Assembly: GCA_902729315.2 (NCBI GenBank)
Contig: LR746274.1
Span: 4,057,037 to 4,121,036 of the forward strand
Length of the DNA stretch: 64,000 bases
Reading direction: 5' to 3'
From: Spirodela intermedia
Taxonomy: Eukaryota > Streptophyta > Magnoliopsida > Alismatales > Araceae
Shown here: one piece after another, positions 26,201 through 39,051 of the stretch
Position numbering within the stretch: the stretch's first letter is position 1
Layout: every line of letters starts with the position of its first letter
Program-made: the position numbers and the translations under genes
Notes under the pieces: generated by a model
The model's database searches: none
The model's input: the letters and a program-made list of their open reading frames with translations, nothing else
What the model was told of the DNA's origin: nothing

Positions 26201-29200
26201 GCACCAAGCATTTTCTGAGCGTGGGATTTTATAAAGACACCTAATCACAGAGGACTTCACACTAATCACATTTATATGCAATATTGAACTCTCACATCAG
26301 ATAGTGTAAAGTCATTGAAGCATCTATTAAATTAAAAAAGGTCTTCGGAGGCATCCCCTGGTGTATCAGAGGAGAAAAAAATGTTGGCACCAAGGATGGC
26401 TACTCAAAGGTGAGCAAGATATTGGTGGCTTATCGTGGATACAATTCTTTTGGCAAATATAACATGAAGGGAATAGCTACTCATTTGGGTCACCTTTGAG
26501 TGACAACATTTATTGCATGCAGATTGGAATGAAAGAACTTGTTCCCTCAAGTTGTAGTCTCCACCAGCTGAAAACATTCACTGATTTATAGTCTCCACCA
26601 GCTTGTCGTAGAATGTGGAGATTCTGCACATAGCTCTTTCTAGAGCATATTGACACAATTCATATAGATCCCTTTTTCTCTTCAATCTTTTGCTATCATG
26701 TTGATACACTGTTCTAAAAGAAATTCCATCGCAACCAAACAAAATTTTCAAGCATCGTGCCTTTAATTCCAATAGAATCCGAAATAACCCACTCTTCATT
26801 GCGACTTATTGAGATTATATAGGAATATGATGAAATAGTTCTAGTGAATTGACAACATGTAACTTGTCACAAGCATACGTAAAATTGACAATGTAGCATT
26901 ACTCACACCATACCATCTATCTAGACTAAAAAGAAAACGTAAATTATACATCAGGTAAGGATAGCTAAAGATAACATGCAAATACCTCAGCAAAATTTCT
27001 CGTGTTAAATCTGTGACAACTCTTTTCCTTTTTATGGTGTACTTCGGACCTTTCGTCAAGGAGTACCCTTTCCATATCCTATAAAAAAAGAAAAAAACCA
27101 AAGCAAAGACAATGTCAGACAAATAAAAAGAAGTGCGGAAAAAATAAATAAACAGACAAATGGGCTAAAAAACATCAAACAAATAAAAAAGGGTCAAAGG
27201 TGCAAAAGAGAGAGTTACTGTCTGTCGATAAGCTTTCTTTTCTTTACATCAGCAACATCTCCATCACTGACAGCCTACCAAACAAGAATTATGGAAGACT
27301 AATGTCAGAAGGAGACAAAAATGGTCACAGAAAAAGAATCAGAAACAGAGAAGATAACTATTGGAAATATGAGATATAATCATCCCAGAGATATGCGAAA
27401 AAGAGCCTTCAAAAACATTTTAAGTTTCACTGATTACTGAGTTATGCTGTCTCTATCCCAGAGATATAATCTCAGTGTCTGACTCAACGCCGATTCTAAA
27501 GAAAATAAAATAAAATAAAAAAATCTTGTTTTCTGGGACCATTGTTTCATCCTTGGACATTTCACATGATCATAAAAGGTTTTTGTACTATGTTCCTACA
27601 TGTTTGAAATCGTACAGTCCAACTTGGGACAAATAAACAAAGTTTGCATTAATAAACTGCCTCAACATGCCAAACATTTTATCTGGGCCAAAAGAGAGAT
27701 AACTGTGCATTTTATTATGAAATTAACTTAATCCGCTCAACTTTCTCTTCATTTTAGTTCATGCTTTTCAATGCGATAATTCAATAAAGTCTGGATATAT
27801 ATGAAGGAAAAACTCAGTTATCCTTCAACACTTGCCAGATTCCAATCAAGTACAACAAGTGGCAGAGCAAATTAATGGCTAGAAAGACAGGAAGAAATAG
27901 ATTATATAAATTCCATCAACAACCATAAGCCCTAAAATGTTAGATCACAAAAAGTTGGGAACTCCAACAGCTACATGTGTCCGCCTGCCATTGGGAAACA
28001 GTCAGCACATGAATTGGCGAAATGGGACAGGAATTTCCTAGGCAAAGTGATTAGAATATCTCTGGCATAGAGACAGCATAATTCAGTATAACGGTAGTGC
28101 AAAGGACTCCATCTTTCAACATTGAGATAAATGCTCAGAACGCTACAAAACTTTATTAGAATATGAATAGCATAGTATCTTATTGCATTTGTGAGGAAGT
28201 TTGAAAGGATAAAAGAGAGAAACTTTGGTACAATTACGTTCATTGTACCAGAGTTGTTAACAGACCAGAAATTCCCTCTTGGCCTGCACATACCCCATTC
28301 TGCAGTATTTATAAGGATGGAACCCTACTTTGGTAAAGCACATGACCAACACCATTGCATCAATTAAGCTAAGGGCATAAATGTACAAGAAAGGCAAAAA
28401 GAACTCTTTAATTGGATATTTAGTAGTGAATCTCTCAACAATTTGCAAAGAAATGTGATGAAATGCAACCATTGCTCAAATGTGCCCAAGCCAAGAAAAT
28501 CAAAAAAGAATCAAGCATTCGTTAAAAACTGTTCAATACTAATCAAATGTTAAAGAAAGAACCTCTCACCTCCCCATTTTTTATTTTGTTGAGTAAATCT
28601 TTGACACGATCCTCAATGTGTTCGGTCTGTTTAAGCCAAAAGAAACGTATCAGCAGAAGAACACAAAAGTGAGTGCATACTTATTGCCATTTTGTAAGTA
28701 AAATATGCATAAATTAGGCATTAACATTGCAAGTAAGAGCACATCAAACAGAGATGCAACAAATGACTTCACCAAAATTAATAAGACAGACTACTTGAAA
28801 AACAATTTGAAAGAAAATTGATAACCGTTTGCACTGTTTATATGTTCATATTCATTTTTTAAACCTTCTGGGACAAGTATGAAATATATCTGCCTCACTT
28901 CAGCAAAAAATTGTCAGAGGAAATGATGATAGAAATCTTCATCAGGTGCTATGCTGCTACAAAAAATTTCCGAACCCCATCACTGCACATCAACCAGTTT
29001 TCATTTATACTAGGAAAAATAGTGCTTTGGCCATAAAGGTCAAAAAGCCTGACCCCAAACCACAACAAGTTGTTCTTTGTGCATCTTCTGAGGAGGATGC
29101 AGCTCGTTTTCTACTACTGAGAAATAGTGAGATGTGAAGATAAACACCGGTACAACAGTAGAAAAACAAGCAAGATTTACACTTCTTAAATGCGTAATTA

Positions 29201-30269
29201 ACCTTCATAAAATGCATCCACTCAAGTGCCTAAGAGACACTGAACACAATGACCCAACTCTCATCTCTAACAAGCTTGAGACTTTATCGACAATGAAACC
29301 AGTAGAATACCATGGCCCCTCATTACAAGATCAGATCACAAGGGATTTTTTTGACACCATTGCTAATTTACTCAGCCACAGACTCAGACTCCGACATAAG
29401 GATGGAACCAAATGGCTTACCCCTTTCTAGGCCCACACTAACTCGCTTGCCTCTGATCCAAGGTCTTCATCTTCACATTATTGAAAACATGGAATATGGA
29501 TCCGGACAGTGGGCATGTCGATTGGGAAACATGGAATATGGGCCGTGGTCTGTGGAGTTGATGGAAAGGGGAGAAATGTGACCGGAGGGGAGCATACAGA
29601 ATGGAGAAAAGTTTCTCATTTTTCGGCAATAAATACTGTCCATAATGTACATTGTTGCGCAATATGGCCAACTACAGAAGGCTGTAGCTCCTTCCATGGA
29701 TAAGTGATGAATTATTACCTTCCTCGTCACCCCCTGCTTCCCGATGTCTATCCATCCATTTTTCCTGGCCTGAGCGGACCCTATCTTAAAAATCCCATCG
29801 CCCAATTTCCTCTGCATAACAGGAGGATCGTAAGAACGACGATACAAACGCATGAAGTTTAGCCAGGGATAAAAAGCGGCTGATAAAATAAACCGTCAAC
29901 CTTCAACTCGTCAGTGGAGATTCCCTCCGGGGGCACTCCGAAGAAGAGCTGCGCCTCAGGTGATCCGGAGGACGCGTAGGCCTCCCCCTCTTCAGTCAGC
30001 ACCCAACTCTCCTTCTTAATATCCTGCTCCATCACCCAAACTTTCACCAAACATCCTTAAAGAACATACCAAACAAGGCACACCGTTGACACATATACGG
30101 AGATCGATTGGAAGACCTGCGCGACGACGAGCTGGAAACCATGGAGGCTCTTGATGACGTTCTCGAGCTCGCCGTGCAAGAGCCCCAAGCTGGTGGCGAA
30201 CTGGTGCGAATCCGGAATCTCCTCGTTAGAATGGAGGAACTCCAGCACCGCCTCCTCTGTCCTCGCCAT
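21259..30269 (-). CDS. FARSA: Phenylalanyl-tRNA synthetase alpha subunit, cytosolic
   Basis: Eighteen exons join in phase to 496 residues: 30117-30269, 29901-30023, 29719-29811, 28570-28626, 27219-27274, 26986-27078, 25474-25564, 24388-24425, 24189-24227, 23093-23169, 22884-22968, 22709-22805, 22163-22259, 22014-22085, 21808-21874, 21611-21736, 21433-21487 and 21259-21330 (TAG). It is the catalytic subunit of the (alpha-beta)2 enzyme that charges tRNA-Phe. Visible parts are the N-terminal helical DNA-binding-like domains ([36 protein letters not shown]), the entry to the catalytic core ([17 protein letters not shown], about 256), class II motif 2 ([20 protein letters not shown], from 343) and motif 3 (GLSLERPTMI, Arg455). 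The C-terminus is KENPICRLG plus eight residues. Length and exon order fit the plant family. It faces KAS I head-to-head. Confidence 0.97.
23233..23291. repeat. (AG)n microsatellite
   Basis: Uninterrupted AG dinucleotides span about 59 nt inside the PheRS alpha intron that lies before the FWNFDALF exon. An AT-rich ATATAT stretch sits immediately to the left. Confidence 0.95.
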
Positions 30270-31396
30270 CGCCCCCCCTCTCTCAGCTCAGGCGGCGCTT
30301 CTTTCCCCGACGGCGGCGGCGCGGAGGAGAAACCGAGCGCTGCAGGAAAGAATCCGATGAGGAAGGCCAGCAACAGATCCGAACAGAAGGAGACGAACCC
30401 ATATGCTGTTAATATTTTAAATCCGAAACATATTAAGGATCCGATACCGATTCGGGACAATCTCCACCGTCAATCGTTGAGAAGGAGCGGGCCGTCGGGG
30501 TCCAATAAAAAGCCCAAAAAGGAGACCAGGCCCATTTGGCTTTTTCAAGGTCCCTGTTACGTGGTTGCCCAGCGATCTTCCACGTGGCAGCGGTCCTCTC
30601 CTTCCTCTCCTTTTGCCGGGCTTCATGAGAACCATTGCTTGGCCCGGACCAAGCAGCTTTTTTTTTTTTTTTTTTTTTTTTACTGATTTTCAACGGGGTG
30701 TGCCTTACCAAATTTAGAAATCCATAAGAAGGTTTAGACGCACAAAAGGGTTTCCATTAGTTGTTAAATATATATATATATAAATTTAAAATTTGATATG
30801 TTATTAATTTGTAATGAGAAAAGGCCCGGGCCCATCTCTGTTGCTCCCCAGACGATTGAAGTGGGCTCACCTAATCCCGGGCCTCCCAGGCCTAAAATAT
30901 GTGCGTTCTGATTTTTGAAGCCAATAAAACCGGGCCAGGCCGGGCTGGGGTTTTAATCATGAACCCACCAACCCTTGGCATACTTCGGACACTAGATGGA
31001 TAATTTTGTAAATAAGTTTAATTTATATTATTGTGAAAATTATAAGGACGGAAGTAATAATTTCCCGAGGGATTTTCTAATAAAGAAAATCGTTTGCTTC
31101 CTAAATATTTATTGCTCTGCTGGGGCGGAGCTCACGATGTCCAGAAAAGATGGCAACATGGGCTGTGAGCTTACCTCCCTACGGTAGCGCCGCTTCTCTC
31201 GGTTCTGGCGCTCTTCAGGACGCGTAATTCGCAGGCCACGGTGACCGGGCGAGTGAGTGTAATCACTTGTGTTCTTCCTTGGTGTCCTGGGCCCTCAAAT
31301 CTGCGTTTCTTCCAATTCAGATTGGGTTGGCTTCCCTCGAACCCACCGCCACTTCTCTCCCACTTCAGGCCTCGCTAGGGGACCTCCGCCGCTGCC
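30270..31396. promoter_or_regulatory. Shared intergenic region between divergent PheRS alpha and KAS I
   Basis: This 1.13-kb region separates two start codons on opposite strands, so it must hold both promoters. Site II-like cores occur at 30511-30516 (AGCCCA) and 30529-30534 (GGCCCA), about 245-265 nt upstream of PheRS alpha. Others at 30829-30834 (GGCCCA) and 30862-30867 (TGGGCT) are more than 500 nt upstream of KAS I. A run of 24 T lies at 30658-30681. The last 200 nt before the KAS I ATG are GC-rich and probably form its leader. A 192-codon plus-strand frame (30108-30686) overlaps PheRS exon 1 and is antisense noise. Confidence 0.65.
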
Positions 31397-34300
31397 ATGG
31401 AGGCCTTCCAGTCCCCCTGCTCCCTCCAGATCCCCAGAATGGATGGGCTCCGGACATGGCAGCGCCCGTCGGTGCTGCCGCCGCCGGGCTCTGGGTGCCG
31501 TCGCCGCTGCGGATCCAGGTCCCGGTCCTTGGTCCTCGCCTCGGCTGTGGCAGCGCCGAAGAGGGAGACGGATCCGAAGAAGCGGGTGGTGATCACGGGG
31601 ATGGGGCTGGTGTCCGTGTTCGGTAACGACGTGGATGCGTACTACGAGCGTCTGCTGGAGGGGGAGAGCGGGATCGGCCTCATCGACCGGTTCGATGCTT
31701 CTAAGTTCCCGACCAGATTCGCCGGACAGATCAGGGGCTTCTCCTCCGAGGGTTACATCGACGGTAAGAACGACCGCCGGCTCGACGACTGTCTCCGGTA
31801 CTGCATTGTCAGCGGCAAGAAGGCACTCGAGAGCGCTGGACTCCATCTTGGAAGTCCTAACATGGAAAAGGTGATGCGTTGGTTCACGCCATCCGCATTT
31901 TTTGCAGTATTATTATTATTTCGGTCATCTGTTTTGCTTGACGTGCACTTGTTTGTGCTCTGTATGCATGTCCTTTCCCTTCAGCCATGTTCATTTCTGA
32001 GTGGCCGCATGTTTTGTTCAGAATTTTCTGAAGTTTGTCAAGCTTGTGTTTATATCTGCAGCGACATGTTAGATAAGGTTGATGTGTCCGTATCGAAGGC
32101 AGGGGGATTATTACCTCGACGAATGACACTTATGACAAGTAGTTCATTTATATTTGTAGAGGTGTACTTTTTCCATTTTCACCTTTTTTTTAATTTTTTC
32201 CAGTTCTTTAAAATCCAAGGATTGGACTGCCATTAGATCAGTTATGGCACTCGTTCACAAATTTCTACCCTAGTCTAACAATGACATGCATTGCCAGAAC
32301 CTCAACACTGACCAGATTATCTTGCCATTTCATTTGGTGAGCTTCATGCTACTGCTATAGTTTTCATCATCCTATCAGCTATTCTTCTTGCTGCAGATAC
32401 GCTTTAGTGGATGCAACTATTGTGCTTTAAATTTCGTGCTAGAAATCGAACCTGGACAGCATATTTTACTATTTTTGAGTTTGTTCGATAAACTTAAAGG
32501 CTTCAAATCCGTTATCTGTAATGACGTTTTCTACTGCATCCATATTCCCAGAATTTGCTGGCTTCTGACTTGACCCAGAACTAGAACCTGAACAGCGGTC
32601 ATCAATTTATATATATAAATGGTAATCTGTTTAGCATTGCAAAATATTGAAGATGGATTTTAGGCTTTAGATTGTGTGGAAATCTGATGCAGGGTAGATT
32701 ATTTCCTGACGAAAAACAATACCTTCATATTCTTAAATATTCAAGGTCAATTTGGTTCATGGATGGAGAATGACTTCATACTTAAGTTGGATCTGCGGTC
32801 TATATTCCATGTGATACAATAAGACTGTCTATTGAAAAACATTTTTCCTGGGTGATCATTGTTTTGCACTATCTTCAGTTCATTCTCTTATTACATTTCT
32901 CTAAAGATTTTTTTTTACTGGTGGAGCATGTATGATAAGCTGTCATGTTCCTCCAGATCGACAAGGTGCGTGCTGGTGTGCTTGTGGGGACTGGCATGGG
33001 TGGACTCACTGTCTTTTCTGATGGGGTCCAGGCTCTTATTGAAAAAGGGCACAAAAAAATTACTCCATTTTTCATTCCATACGCAATAACAAACATGGGT
33101 TCTGCATTGCTCGCAATGGATATTGGTTTCATGGGTGCAAACTATTCAATTTCAACTGCTTGTGCGACGTCCAACTACTGTTTCTATGCTGCTGCAAACC
33201 ATATACGGCGGGGAGAGGCTGATATAATGCTGGCCGGTGGAACTGAAGCTGCTATTATTCCTATTGGCCTTGGGGGTTTTGTAGCATGTAGGGCATTATC
33301 ACAGAGAAATGATGACCCAAAGTCTGCATCAAGGCCATGGGACAAGGAGCGGGATGGCTTTGTAATGGGTGAAGGTGCCGGTATTCTGGTGAGTTTTATC
33401 TTAATCTAGAACCACATTCATGGTGTATTTTTGTGTTGGGTTAATGAGTTTTGCTAATGACAGCTGCCCCGTATGTTTTTCTGAGTTTTTAATCAATTGA
33501 TTATATCCTCAAGTTACAACGTATTGGCCTGTGGTCTGATGTTGCTATCTGACCAACATGTTGTGGGGCTTGCTTTAGTGGCAGGAATATTTCCTTTTTC
33601 TTTTTAAAATGGGTGTGGGATATGAAAGTTCTCCAGTTTTTGGGAATTCCTTTGTGAATTCACATTTACATATTCTTCTATGTTAACCTATTGCTAATCA
33701 GGAAGTTCGATTTACAGTTCCTATGGCTTAAGTATGTTGAGATTATATAGGAGTGGGTTGAAATGAAAATTATTTTCTCCAAAGATTTTATTTTTGTGAG
33801 AGGTTTTTGTTGATTGCCTGAGGAATGTGTTGCAAAACATTTCCTTTCTTTGGGGGTGAGGCATCTTTTAGGATAATTTCAAAAGTTTCATATATCAATT
33901 AAATGCTTTTGAGACTCGAATTCCCACGTCTGTTATTTTATCCTTTGGTGGCTGGCAATTGTTATAAATGCCCTTGAACTACGTCTTGGTTTTGCTGTCT
34001 TCTGGTAATTTCTTTTACCCTCACAGGTTTCGGTTCATAGGAGTAAGGTTGAACTTTATGGGTTTTTGGTTTCTTAGCGAATTCTTCTTTAAATATTCCG
34101 TATAAAAAATTTGAAGCTAGAATATCCATGTTGTCACAACCAGTTATTGTGAGTTGATACGTGTATTGATGCTCCTCAAGTGTTCCTTTTTTTGAGAATT
34201 TTTATCGACATTTCTTCTGTGGAAAGGTTTTGGAGAGCTTGGAGCATGCAATGAAACGGGATGCACCGATTATTGCTGAATACTTGGGTGGTGCTGTCAA

Positions 34301-36211
34301 CTGTGATGCATACCATATGACTGACCCTAGAGCTGATGGACTTGGGGTTTCAACTTGTATTGAGAGAAGTCTTGAAGATGCTGGGGTGGCCCCAGAGGAG
34401 GTATTTCCCTTGCATACACTTTACTTATTTGATGTTTGAAGTTTCTTAGATGCCATTTTTCGGGCATTAGATACTATAAAATAAAGTTAGAAGTGTTGAT
34501 GTGAGGCCTGTTGCATGTCCGAATTCCAGTCATACATAGTCGTGCATTTCCCTGAAATAATTTTGTTCCTAGGATGGAGAAAGTGTAACCTATCGATTTT
34601 TTATTTTTTATTTTTTACCTGGATTTATACTGTCGATTGGCATCGTGGGTTTTTGATATGAAAGTAAGCTAATGCATGTAAATAACACCAGGTTAACTAC
34701 ATAAATGCACATGCAACTTCTACAATGGCGGGTGACCTGGCTGAGATTAATGCTATTAAAAAGGTCTTCAAGAACACATCAGAAATCAAAATCAATGCCA
34801 CCAAGGTGAATCCGTTTTTTAACTTGTTGGCATTTTTTTTCCATGTCTTCAAATAGGCGTTATGGCGTTGACCCTCTCCGCCTGACTTTCTTTCCTTCTT
34901 TAGTCTATGATAGGCCATTGTCTCGGTGCGGCAGGTGGCTTGGAGGCTATTGCTACAGTGAAGGCCATAAACACCGGGTGGCTTCATCCTAGCATAAACC
35001 AGTTTGTAAGTATTAGATCTCCTCGTATTGTGGGACAACAGACTATCATGTCAGTGCATATTTGTTTTCAATTGCATAATATGTCCATCTAAAATGCCCA
35101 TTAAATCTGCCAACGCAAATATATTAAATAACAGTCCTTTATGATCATCGTAATAGTGATGCCGCATGTAGCCTGGACCTGTTCAACTTGTTCCTCGTAG
35201 TAAGATTGGTTGACTAGCCAGATGACTGGTTCTCCTGATGGCGAGAACATCTATACAAAGACTGGTTTTTGATTATCATATTGGAAGAAATGATTGGTTT
35301 CTCAGGATCGTAATTCGCATTAGCTGATCCGATTTTACAAACCCTATTGTTATCTGATCCGATCCAATCCAATTTGGAAGTTCCTGTGGATCATCGCATA
35401 ATAAGATCACAATCTTTGATATGATCGGCCTCTCAGGATTGGGATTGTCATTGGATTATCTGATTTCTCGACCTGATTGTTGGCCGATCTGATCCAATTC
35501 GGGTGGGTCTGGGGATCAATATTTAACTTCGTGATTTTGATACCGTTTATTGTGTCGTTTTCGATTCCAGAATCCTGAACCAGCAGTTGAATTCGATACC
35601 GTAGCAAACAAAAAGCAGCAGCATGAAGTGAACATCGGTGAGTTTATTAATCTATAGAATTTTGCCCAGATTGATCTACAGAATAGTTTATCAATGCTTT
35701 CTAGTAATTTCCAATCACCGTATATATATATATAAACAAAATATTGACTCACCCAGATAGATTTGACATGTTATCATATTCTTATGCTCAGCACTTTTCC
35801 AATCCCTGTATGTACAAATACCAACAAGTAATTTGGTCACCCTGGTCAATTTATCGAATTATCTTGTTCTTTTGCTCTGAAAAAAATATCCATATACATA
35901 TAAAAAAAGAAATCAGCTCACCTTGATCGATTTATATATCATCTTTTTCTTCATCTTTGTTGCAATCTCTAATAATTTATCTCTAAATGTGTGGAAGTAA
36001 ACAAAAATCAGCTCACCCAGATGGATTTATGTACAGAAATGTCTAATCATCTTCCTATCTCTGCAGCAATCTCCAAATATCGTACTTATTTATAAATAGA
36101 TGTATATATTCATCTAACCACCGTCGTCGTCCTGCTTGTGCAGCGATCTCTAACTCGTTTGGTTTTGGCGGGCACAACTCGGTGGTCGTCTTCGCCCCAT
36201 TCAAGCCCTGA
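31397..36211 (+). CDS. KAS1: 3-oxoacyl-[acyl-carrier-protein] synthase I, plastid (KAS I)
   Basis: Seven exons (31397-31870, 32957-33388, 34227-34400, 34692-34805, 34904-35005, 35571-35637, 36144-36211) join in phase to 476 residues ending GFGGHNSVVVFAPFKP. The enzyme condenses malonyl-ACP with growing acyl-ACP (C4 to C16) in plastid fatty-acid synthesis. The first 50 or so residues are a Ser/Arg/Pro-rich transit peptide. The mature enzyme starts near KKRVVITGMGLVSVFGNDVD. The active-site triad is visible: Cys227 in STACATSNY, His367 in NAHATSTMAGD and His403 in MIGHCLGAAGG. The wording (DGKNDRRLDDCLRYC, FFIPYAITNMGSALL) is KAS I rather than KAS II or mitochondrial KAS. Exon 1 is strongly GC-rich and later exons are not. 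Confidence 0.97.
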
Positions 36212-36619
36212 CTCGTCCTAGTGCTGCTTCAAGTCTCCCATGAGACTGACCGACTTCTTTTCTGCGGCTGCTAGGAGAAGAGGGAGCTGGGATCTCTTAG
36301 AATCACGTGGTGCGTCATTTCATTGCTGTTTTAGGGAGATTCTTATTCAGTTTTGTTCTTCAGATCGGTCGTTCGTTTCCTTTGGGCATGTTCAGGGCCG
36401 AGCCACTTGTATTCATTTCAATTCCTCCTTTCTCAAGCAGGACTTTTTACATGAATCAGGATAGCCATTAGTTATATCGGATCATCCATTGGTGATCCAT
36501 CTGAGCTTGGTCAACCAATATATCAATAAAGAAGCTAGGAAACCCCCCTCCAATGGGGCTCTTACAATACTCTTTGCTAGTTGATCTTGCATTATTTTTT
36601 CTACCTACAATGGGGCTTA

Positions 36620-36965
36620 CTATGCTCACATTAGAGGGATTATTGAAATAGTATGGGGGTCTTTAGGCCCCCTTTTAGAAGGTACAAGCTTGGTGGATAT
36701 ATGTTTATGTATGTATATGTTTATGTATATGCTTGGTGGTTGTTAAGTGAAAAGAAAAGAGGTGAGCATAGGTTTATGTATATGGCTCATGGCCTCTAGA
36801 AAGGGAAATACTCACATTATAAAGGGCATATTGAAATATTATGAGGGTTTTTGGACCCCCTTTTAGAAGGTACAAGCTTGCTAGATAAGTGAGGCTATTA
36901 TGTCAAAAAGGGTAAGCATAGGTTTTTAGAGGGCTCATGGGCCGCTAAAACAGGAAATACTCCAT
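36620..36965. repeat. Imperfect two-unit tandem repeat downstream of KAS I
   Basis: Two units of about 160-190 nt share CTCACATTA, ATTGAAATA-TATG, then CCCCCTTTTAGAAGGTACAA (about 36669 and 36856), then GAGCATAGG or AAGCATAGG, GGCTCATGG and AGGAAATACT or GGGAAATACT. There is no coding content. The CCCCCTTTTAGAAGG core recurs nearly unchanged while the DNA between drifts. Confidence 0.7.
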
Positions 36966-37764
36966 CTAATGTCCTTTTGGTGACACCAATCTGATCTTTT
37001 ACTGATTAGCTACTTGTTGTAGTCTTTAAGGTTTGTTTGATGAATCTGCCAACCCTCACTAGAGGTCATAGGCTTAGCTGACCAAGGGTTGACTTTTTCT
37101 GTAGAGTAAGTGGAAAATAGAGTTTTGTCAACAATTTGAATGCACCTTTGAGAGATGAAGAAAGGGTTTGACTAGAGTTCTTTATTTGGAAAGCTTTTGT
37201 GTCAGTATTGCGCAAAAAAATATATTTTTTTAGAGTAAAGTTTGTGGTAATCTCCAAGAACTAAAAGTCAACGTGGTAGGAGCCTTTGGACATATGTCCG
37301 CTTAGCACCATCTTCCTCAATAATAACCATTGGTCACACATCAGTATGAGATCTTGACTTTGCTATTAATTTATTTTTTTATATAAAATAAAACTAATAC
37401 CAGAAAATTATGAGGCTTTTTGAGTCCTGAAGACACCCATTATTAGCTATATTATTTTAGATTTATATATAAGAAATAGATATTATGGGTCCCCCAAATG
37501 AGCCCTTAAAAAAAAAAACCTCCATCTTTTCACCCACGTTTTCTTTCAAAATCCTTCTATTTATAGTAATAAAGCATAAATATACGAATATTATGATTTA
37601 AGACCAGTGTACACGTGGACCTGACCAAGAGTATGCCCACAAGTCTTATCGACTTCTATGAGATTAATGGTACTAATGTGGTAATAATACTTGCAATAGG
37701 TTTTTACTTTTGAAGCAGGTGCGCGTTAATGGCCCTATGATTTCGGTCAGGCCCGTTAGCAGGT

Positions 37765-37781
37765 TGGGCCAAATATGGGCT
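37765..37781 (+). promoter_or_regulatory. Paired site II-like motifs (TGGGCC and TGGGCT)
   Basis: Two TGGGCY cores spaced 11 nt apart lie about 370-380 nt upstream of the F-box gene ATG and about 110 nt before its CT-rich leader. This is the arrangement common in plant housekeeping promoters. Confidence 0.45.
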
Positions 37782-37887
37782 CCACATGGAATCCTGGAGC
37801 GGAGATGGGGGTATAATTCAAATTATTATACTGGTGGTGATGGCGGCTAGAAGAGAGAGAGGTAGCACAAGGTGAGAACAGTAGAAG

Positions 37888-37890
<3 letters not shown>

Positions 37891-37925
<35 letters not shown>

Positions 37926-38000
37926 GTCCATCTCTCGATCTTTTCTCCTTCCTTCTCTCTCTATTCTCTCTTTCTCTCTCTCTATCTCTCTCTCGGGCAG
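37891..38000 (+). repeat. CT-rich leader with (TC)n microsatellite
   Basis: (TC)16 at 37891-37923 is followed by further CT-rich sequence to about 38000, just upstream of the F-box gene start. Pyrimidine-rich leaders of this kind are frequent in plant 5' UTRs and are the GA repeats bound by BPC/GAGA-type factors. An in-frame ATG at 37872 would translate it as poly-Leu/Ser, which I regard as unlikely. Confidence 0.7.
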
Positions 38001-38147
38001 ACGACGGTGGTGAGAAGAGAAGGAAAGAGAGAGAGGGAAAGGAACGCCCGTCGTTCATCCGGCGAACGTAGACGAGGCGTTCTTCTTCAAGCTCTGATCG
38101 ATCGGACCATTTCCTACCCGCTTTGCGCCTTCGAGATCGGCGCGGCC

Positions 38148-39016
38148 ATGCGAAATCAAGGTGCAGCGGCGTCAGATGACATCGGCCGGAGCAGTTGCTT
38201 CTCCATCAGCACTCCTCTGGCTAAATCCGACGGCAGGGACCGTCATCGGTGCCCTCCTTCTCGTCAATACTCCCAGCAGCCGCACCGAGATTCGAGGAGG
38301 AGGAGAGAGGGGCGCGCGTCGAGATGGGATGTGGGCGGCGAGGGGCCCAGTCGGGCGGCGGGGGACTTTTCGGATCTGCCGTACGAGCTGCTGGCGAGGA
38401 TCGCGACGACGATGGACGTCCCCAGCCTGCGTGCGGCGAGCGCGGTGTGCCGGTCATGGAGGGAAGCCCTCGGGCCGCTTAGGGAGGCCATGGTGCTGCT
38501 CTGGTCGGGAAAGCGCTTCAAGCACGGCCGTGGGGGATGGCAGCGGGACCCTCAGAAGGCCCTCGACTCGTTCCTCAAAGGCGCCGCGCGAGGTTCGGCT
38601 GCGGCCATGGTGGATGCCGGCCTCATGTATTGGGAGATGGGAAGGAAAGAGGAAGGCAGAGAGCTGTACAGGAAGGCCGCCGAGCTCGGGCACCCTACTG
38701 CTCAGTGCAACCTGGGAATCTCCTTCCTGGAAGGTTAGCCCTCTCCTCGTCTCCCTCTGGCTGCTGTTTCCTGATTCATTGATCAGCGTCGACCGGGTCA
38801 AATGAGGAATTTATTCATTTTGGTGGCCACAATCACTCTATGCTTCCCTTTTTTTCTCAATCCTCCCATAAGCTTTGAATCGCCCCAAATTTCCTCGAAT
38901 ATGAGATTCCCATGCGTATACTTCTGGTTACACTTCCGATTATGTGAGGGAACTCATATAATCATATAACTTGTCATTCATTCCTGCCTGGGTTCCTCTG
39001 TGTGTGTGTGTGTCTG

Positions 39017-39051
<35 letters not shown>

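Larger units (their letters stand above)
36212..38147 (+). other. Intergenic region between KAS I and the F-box gene
   Basis: It starts with the presumed KAS I 3' UTR, then a two-unit repeat (36620-36965), AT-rich DNA without recognisable frames, site II-like motifs (TGGGCC 37765-37770, TGGGCT 37776-37781), and a CT-rich leader for the F-box gene (37891-38000). Confidence 0.6.

Noticed and set aside
30108-30686. A 192-codon plus-strand open frame
   Set aside because: It runs antisense through PheRS alpha exon 1, ends in a poly-T-encoded Phe tract, and has no family resemblance. The minus-strand exon matches PheRS alpha with correct splice phases.
31267-31846. Overlapping frames on both strands across KAS I exon 1
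   Set aside because: GC-rich shadows. The KAS I register alone continues into VVITGMGLVSVFGND and the downstream exons.
38161-38805. A 214-codon frame in the second register of the F-box exon
   Set aside because: Arg/Ser/Trp-rich shadow of GC-rich coding DNA. The other register carries the F-box and Sel1 repeats.
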